Below are positions 23,123 through 25,710 of a stretch of DNA of 25,710 nucleotides, in pieces. How positions within the stretch are numbered: the stretch's first letter is position 1; each line of letters opens with the position of its first letter. The notes under the pieces are model-generated. The model saw only the letters and a program-made list of their open reading frames with translations. It was not told where the DNA came from and did not search any database. Source of the stretch: Thermoanaerobacterales bacterium (GTDB lineage Bacteria > Actinomycetota > Acidimicrobiia > Acidimicrobiales > JACDCH01); the NCBI GenBank assembly GCA_017577565.1, contig PKRH01000038.1, forward strand, positions 1 to 25,710, read 5' to 3'. Made by a program: the position numbers and the translations under genes.

Positions 23123-24499
23123 GTGGTGCCCACCCCGGCCGTCGACCCCGCGTTCCTCGCCGCCTGCCGGGCCGTCGTGGGCGACGCGCACGTGCTCGTC
23201 GACCCCGACGTGACCGCCGGCTACGCCACCGACTGGACGGGCCGCTACCGGGGCGCCACGCCCGCGGTCGTGCGGCCCGGCTCGACGGAGGAGGTCGCCG
23301 AGCTGGTGCGCCTGGCCCGGGCGCACGGCGTCCCGCTCGTGCCCCAGGGCGGCAACACCGGCCTGGTGGCGGGTGGCGTGCCGCTGGCCGGCGAGGTCGT
23401 CGTCAGCCTCGGCCGGCTGCGCCGGCTCGACCCGGTCGACCGACTGGCGGGCCAGGTGACCGCCGGCGCGGGCGTGACGCTGGCGACCCTGGCCGCCCAC
23501 GCCGACGCCGCGGGCCTGGCGTTCGGCGTCGACCTCGGCTCGCGGGCCAGCGCCACCGTCGGCGGCATGGTGGCCACCAACGCCGGCGGCCTGCACGTCG
23601 TCCGCCACGGCGCCATGCGGGCCCAGGTGGTCGGCGTCGAGGCGGTGCTCGGCACCGGCGAGGTGATCAGCCGCCTCGGCGGTCTCGTCAAGGACAACAC
23701 CGGCTACGACCTCGCCCAGCTGCTGTGCGGCAGCGAGGGCACCCTCGGCATCGTCACCGCCGCCCGCCTGCGACTCGTGCCCCGCCCGCGGCACGTCGTC
23801 ACCGCGCTGGCCGGGGTGGCGTCGATCGAGGACGCCGTGGCGCTGGCCGCCGAGCTGCGGTGGGCGCTGCCGGAGGTGCTGGCCCTGGAGATGATGACCG
23901 GGCCGAGCCTGCGGCTCGTCGCCGAGCACCTCGGCGCGCCGCCCCCGGTGGCCCCCGGGGCCGGCGCCTACCTGATCGTCGAGGCGGGGGGCGCCGAGGA
24001 CCCCCTGCCGCACCTGGCGGCCGCGCTCGACGGCCGCCCCGAGGTGACCGGCGCCGCCGTGGCCACCGAGCGGGCCGACCGGGCGCGCCTCTGGCGCTGG
24101 CGGGAGGCGCACTCGGAGGCCGGGGCCCGCTTCGGCGTCGTGCACAAGCTCGACGTGACGCTGCCCGCCGGCGAGCTCGCCGGGTTCTGCCACGAGGTCG
24201 TCGAGCGGGTCCGGGCCGCCCGCCCCGAGGCCCGGACGCTGCTGTTCGGGCACGTCGGCGACGGGAACGTGCACGTCAACGTCGCGGGCCCGCCGGCCGA
24301 CGACGAGGAGGTCGACGACCTCGTGCTGGCGCTCGTCGTCGAGCGGGGCGGGTCGATCAGCGCCGAGCACGGCATCGGCACGCTGAAGCGGCGCTGGCTG
24401 GAGCGCGACCGCTCGCCGGCCGAGGTGGCCGCCATGCGGGCGGTGAAGCGGGCGCTCGACCCCGACGGCGTGCTCAACCCCCACGCCGTCCTGCCCTGA
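23123..24499 (+). CDS. GlcD-type FAD-linked oxidase (D-2-hydroxyacid dehydrogenase)
   Basis: A 458-aa flavoprotein of the VAO/PCMH family, most like D-lactate, D-2-hydroxyglutarate and glycolate oxidase subunit GlcD proteins. The FAD domain includes AVVRPGSTEEVAELVRLARA (46-65), VPLVPQGGNTGLVAGGV (68-84), TVGGMVATNAGG and DNTGYDLAQLLCGSEGTLGI, where flavin is clasped. The substrate-binding C-terminal domain includes WRWREAHSEAG, the metal-binding GHVGDGNVHVNV, and the end block SAEHGIGTLKRRWLE plus LDPDGVLNPHAVLP. It would oxidise a D-2-hydroxyacid to the 2-oxoacid, handing electrons to an unknown acceptor. Adjacent GTGs at 23123 and 23126; the first is chosen for its spacing to TAGCGT. A link to tyrosine catabolism is suggested only by position. 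It converges with the LCP gene. Confidence 0.88.
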   Translation: MVPTPAVDPAFLAACRAVVGDAHVLVDPDVTAGYATDWTGRYRGATPAVVRPGSTEEVAELVRLARAHGVPLVPQGGNTGLVAGGVPLAGEVVVSLGRLRRLDPVDRLAGQVTAGAGVTLATLAAHADAAGLAFGVDLGSRASATVGGMVATNAGGLHVVRHGAMRAQVVGVEAVLGTGEVISRLGGLVKDNTGYDLAQLLCGSEGTLGIVTAARLRLVPRPRHVVTALAGVASIEDAVALAAELRWALPEVLALEMMTGPSLRLVAEHLGAPPPVAPGAGAYLIVEAGGAEDPLPHLAAALDGRPEVTGAAVATERADRARLWRWREAHSEAGARFGVVHKLDVTLPAGELAGFCHEVVERVRAARPEARTLLFGHVGDGNVHVNVAGPPADDEEVDDLVLALVVERGGSISAEHGIGTLKRRWLERDRSPAEVAAMRAVKRALDPDGVLNPHAVLP

Positions 24500-24522
24500 G
24501 CCCGCCCGGCCGGCGGCGCGGG

Positions 24523-25458
24523 TCAGCGGACCTGGTCGAGGATCGGCTGGGCCTCCTCCTCGCGCAGGATGAGCACCGCGCCGGCGGCGTTGCGGTCGTT
24601 GTCGACCGGCAGCGGGTCGAGCGGCTCGGCCAGGCCCCGCATGCCCCACGCGAAGGTGACGGCGTCCCACATCGACATCTCGTGGTCGATGCGCAGGCCC
24701 TCGGCCATGCTGCTCGCCGTGCTTGCCAGGCGGAACGGGTTCTTGGTGCCGCTCAGCTCGTCGATGACGACCGAGAGGAACCGCTGCTGGCGCTCGATGC
24801 GCCCGAGGTCGCCGCGGGGGTCCTCCACCCACTGGCCGTCGATCGCCTCCTCGAAGTGGCGGGACCGGACGTACGCCAGGGCCTGCTCGCCGTCGAGCTC
24901 GACGGCGCCGGGCTCCGGCACCCAGAGGCCCGAGTGGAGGTCGCGGGCGGGGTGCTCGAACTCGATGGTGACCCCGCCGAGGCTGTCGACCAGGCCGGCG
25001 AAGCTGACGAAGTCGACCTCCATGTAGCGGTCGATGGGGATGCCGAGCTCCTGGGTGATCGTGTCGATGAGCCGCTCGGGGCCGCCGCCGAGGTCGGCGT
25101 TGTAGGCGGCGTTGATCTTGGCGCTGCCGTCCGTGCCCGCGATGGGCACGTAGAGGTCGCGGGGGATCGACAGCATCTGGGCCCGGCCGCCCTCGAGGTG
25201 CAGCACCATGATCGTGTCGGCCCGCTGGCCGCCGGGCGCGTCGGCGCCGTTGAAGCCGGCGTCGCCCTCGCCGGTGACGTTGGCCCGGGAGTCCGACCCG
25301 ACGATCAGGTAGTTGGTCCCGTGCGAGGCCGAGGTCAGCGAGTCGCCGACGTCGACCCGCTCGATGCGGTTGAAGATGCTGCGGGCGTAGAGGTAGCCGC
25401 CGACCAGCGCGGCCACGAGCACCAGGCCGGTGACGAGCAGCACCCGCCGCCACCGCAC
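24523..25458 (-). CDS. LytR-CpsA-Psr (LCP) family cell-wall ligase, 5' end uncertain
   Basis: An enzyme of the family that attaches lipid-linked polymers (arabinogalactan or teichoic-acid-like) to peptidoglycan outside the membrane. From the first usable GTG at 25458 it is 311 aa: a basic start, membrane helix VLLVTGLVLVAALVGGYLYA (6-25), then the LCP domain. Blocks: NYLIVGSDSRANV, RADTIMVLHLEGG, LSIPRDLYVPI (the Arg/Asp residues bind pyrophosphate lipid), AKINAAYNADLGGG, ALAYVRSRHFEE and GDLGRIERQQRFLSVV with the conserved arginines. The C-terminal LytR_C domain of longer members is absent. Upstream the same frame continues sensibly (GRGRTGPWYRR) until it enters the artificial G run at 25515, so the true start is probably upstream and unresolved. 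No partner gene is visible. Confidence 0.9.
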   Translation of the reverse strand: MRWRRVLLVTGLVLVAALVGGYLYARSIFNRIERVDVGDSLTSASHGTNYLIVGSDSRANVTGEGDAGFNGADAPGGQRADTIMVLHLEGGRAQMLSIPRDLYVPIAGTDGSAKINAAYNADLGGGPERLIDTITQELGIPIDRYMEVDFVSFAGLVDSLGGVTIEFEHPARDLHSGLWVPEPGAVELDGEQALAYVRSRHFEEAIDGQWVEDPRGDLGRIERQQRFLSVVIDELSGTKNPFRLASTASSMAEGLRIDHEMSMWDAVTFAWGMRGLAEPLDPLPVDNDRNAAGAVLILREEEAQPILDQVR

Positions 25459-25514
25459 GCGTCGGTACCAGGGCCCGGTGCGGCCGCGCCCCGGCGGCCG
25501 CGGCGGCCGGCGGC

Positions 25515-25710
25515 GGGGGGGGGGGGGGGGGGGGGGGGGAGTGAAATTTTAAAAACAATTCCGACGGCCACAGATAGGCAGGAAAAATGTGAGGCGACTT
25601 GCGGTAGTAAAAAAAAAAAGAATATGCTTGACAAAAAAAAAAGACAAAGAAAGAGAAAAGAAGAACAGAGAGTGAGAGAGGAAAGAGTGGATGAAGGTAG
25701 CAAAGAAGAG
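25515..25710. other. Poly-G run and foreign, A-rich contig tail (probable artefact)
   Basis: Twenty-five consecutive G (25515-25539) are followed by 171 nt that are A-rich and, from about 25607, almost purely purine on the plus strand (runs of 10-11 A, repeats of GAAAG/AGAGAG type). Composition changes abruptly at the G run. Long terminal G runs are typical of two-colour Illumina chemistry after signal loss, and low-complexity reads can then be joined through them. Nothing here looks like a gene; open frames crossing it are spurious. Confidence 0.75.

Noticed and set aside
25515..25539. Phase-variable homopolymer tract controlling the LCP gene
   Set aside because: The composition jump right after it and the terminal position fit a sequencing/assembly artefact better.
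25335..25703. Open frame on the minus strand with Phe/Leu/Ser-rich start through the contig tail
   Set aside because: It crosses the G25 run and the foreign A-rich tail, and out of frame into the LCP gene. Its apparent signal peptide comes from poly-purine sequence.

Overview
The window is a very GC-rich, gene-dense piece of chromosome (about three quarters G+C by eye). Codons mostly end in G or C, and GTG starts are nearly as common as ATG. The gene content points to a high-GC actinobacterium: an M. tuberculosis-like MenB, a PNP / phosphohexomutase / UPRT set, an LCP protein and a MarR regulator. The class Acidimicrobiia is a reasonable guess, but no marker here proves it. I see no rRNA, tRNA, CRISPR array, insertion sequence, phage gene or origin.

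Both ends look artefactual. Bases 1-60 carry a 15/19 match to the Tn5/Nextera mosaic end. Bases 61-180 are a G/C-degraded stretch of an aminotransferase gene. Bases 25515-25539 are a 25-nt G run, followed by 171 nt of A-rich, purine-rich sequence unlike the rest. Genes touching either end are incomplete.

Left part (180-11775): a truncated aminotransferase gene and an RpiR/SIS-type regulator diverge around a 20-bp perfect palindrome. Next comes a nucleoside import and salvage locus. The minus-strand operon bmp - ABC ATPase - permease - permease - cdd - deoA has overlapping start and stop codons at four of its five junctions. Diverging from it are punA, a phosphoglucomutase-2-like phosphohexomutase (probably the pentose-phosphate mutase) and upp. 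Together these genes can import nucleosides, deaminate cytidine, phosphorolyse purine and pyrimidine nucleosides, move ribose-1-phosphate into central metabolism and reclaim uracil.

Middle (11802-18563): a MarR regulator, a nitroreductase/menB pair (menaquinone), an MBOAT acyltransferase/SGNH pair with unusual substitutions at positions normally catalytic, a Kv-beta-like aldo/keto reductase, and a small flavodoxin-like protein.

Right part (18616-25458): a membrane-anchored orphan NMT1-like solute-binding protein, then a homogentisate degradation locus. hmgA diverges from an uncharacterised 256-aa protein that is translationally coupled to fahA. A GlcD-type FAD oxidase and a LytR-CpsA-Psr cell-wall protein follow.

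Several genes have a TANNNT-like hexamer 6-8 nt upstream of the start codon and no Shine-Dalgarno sequence, suggesting leaderless mRNAs. Others have a strong GGAGG.
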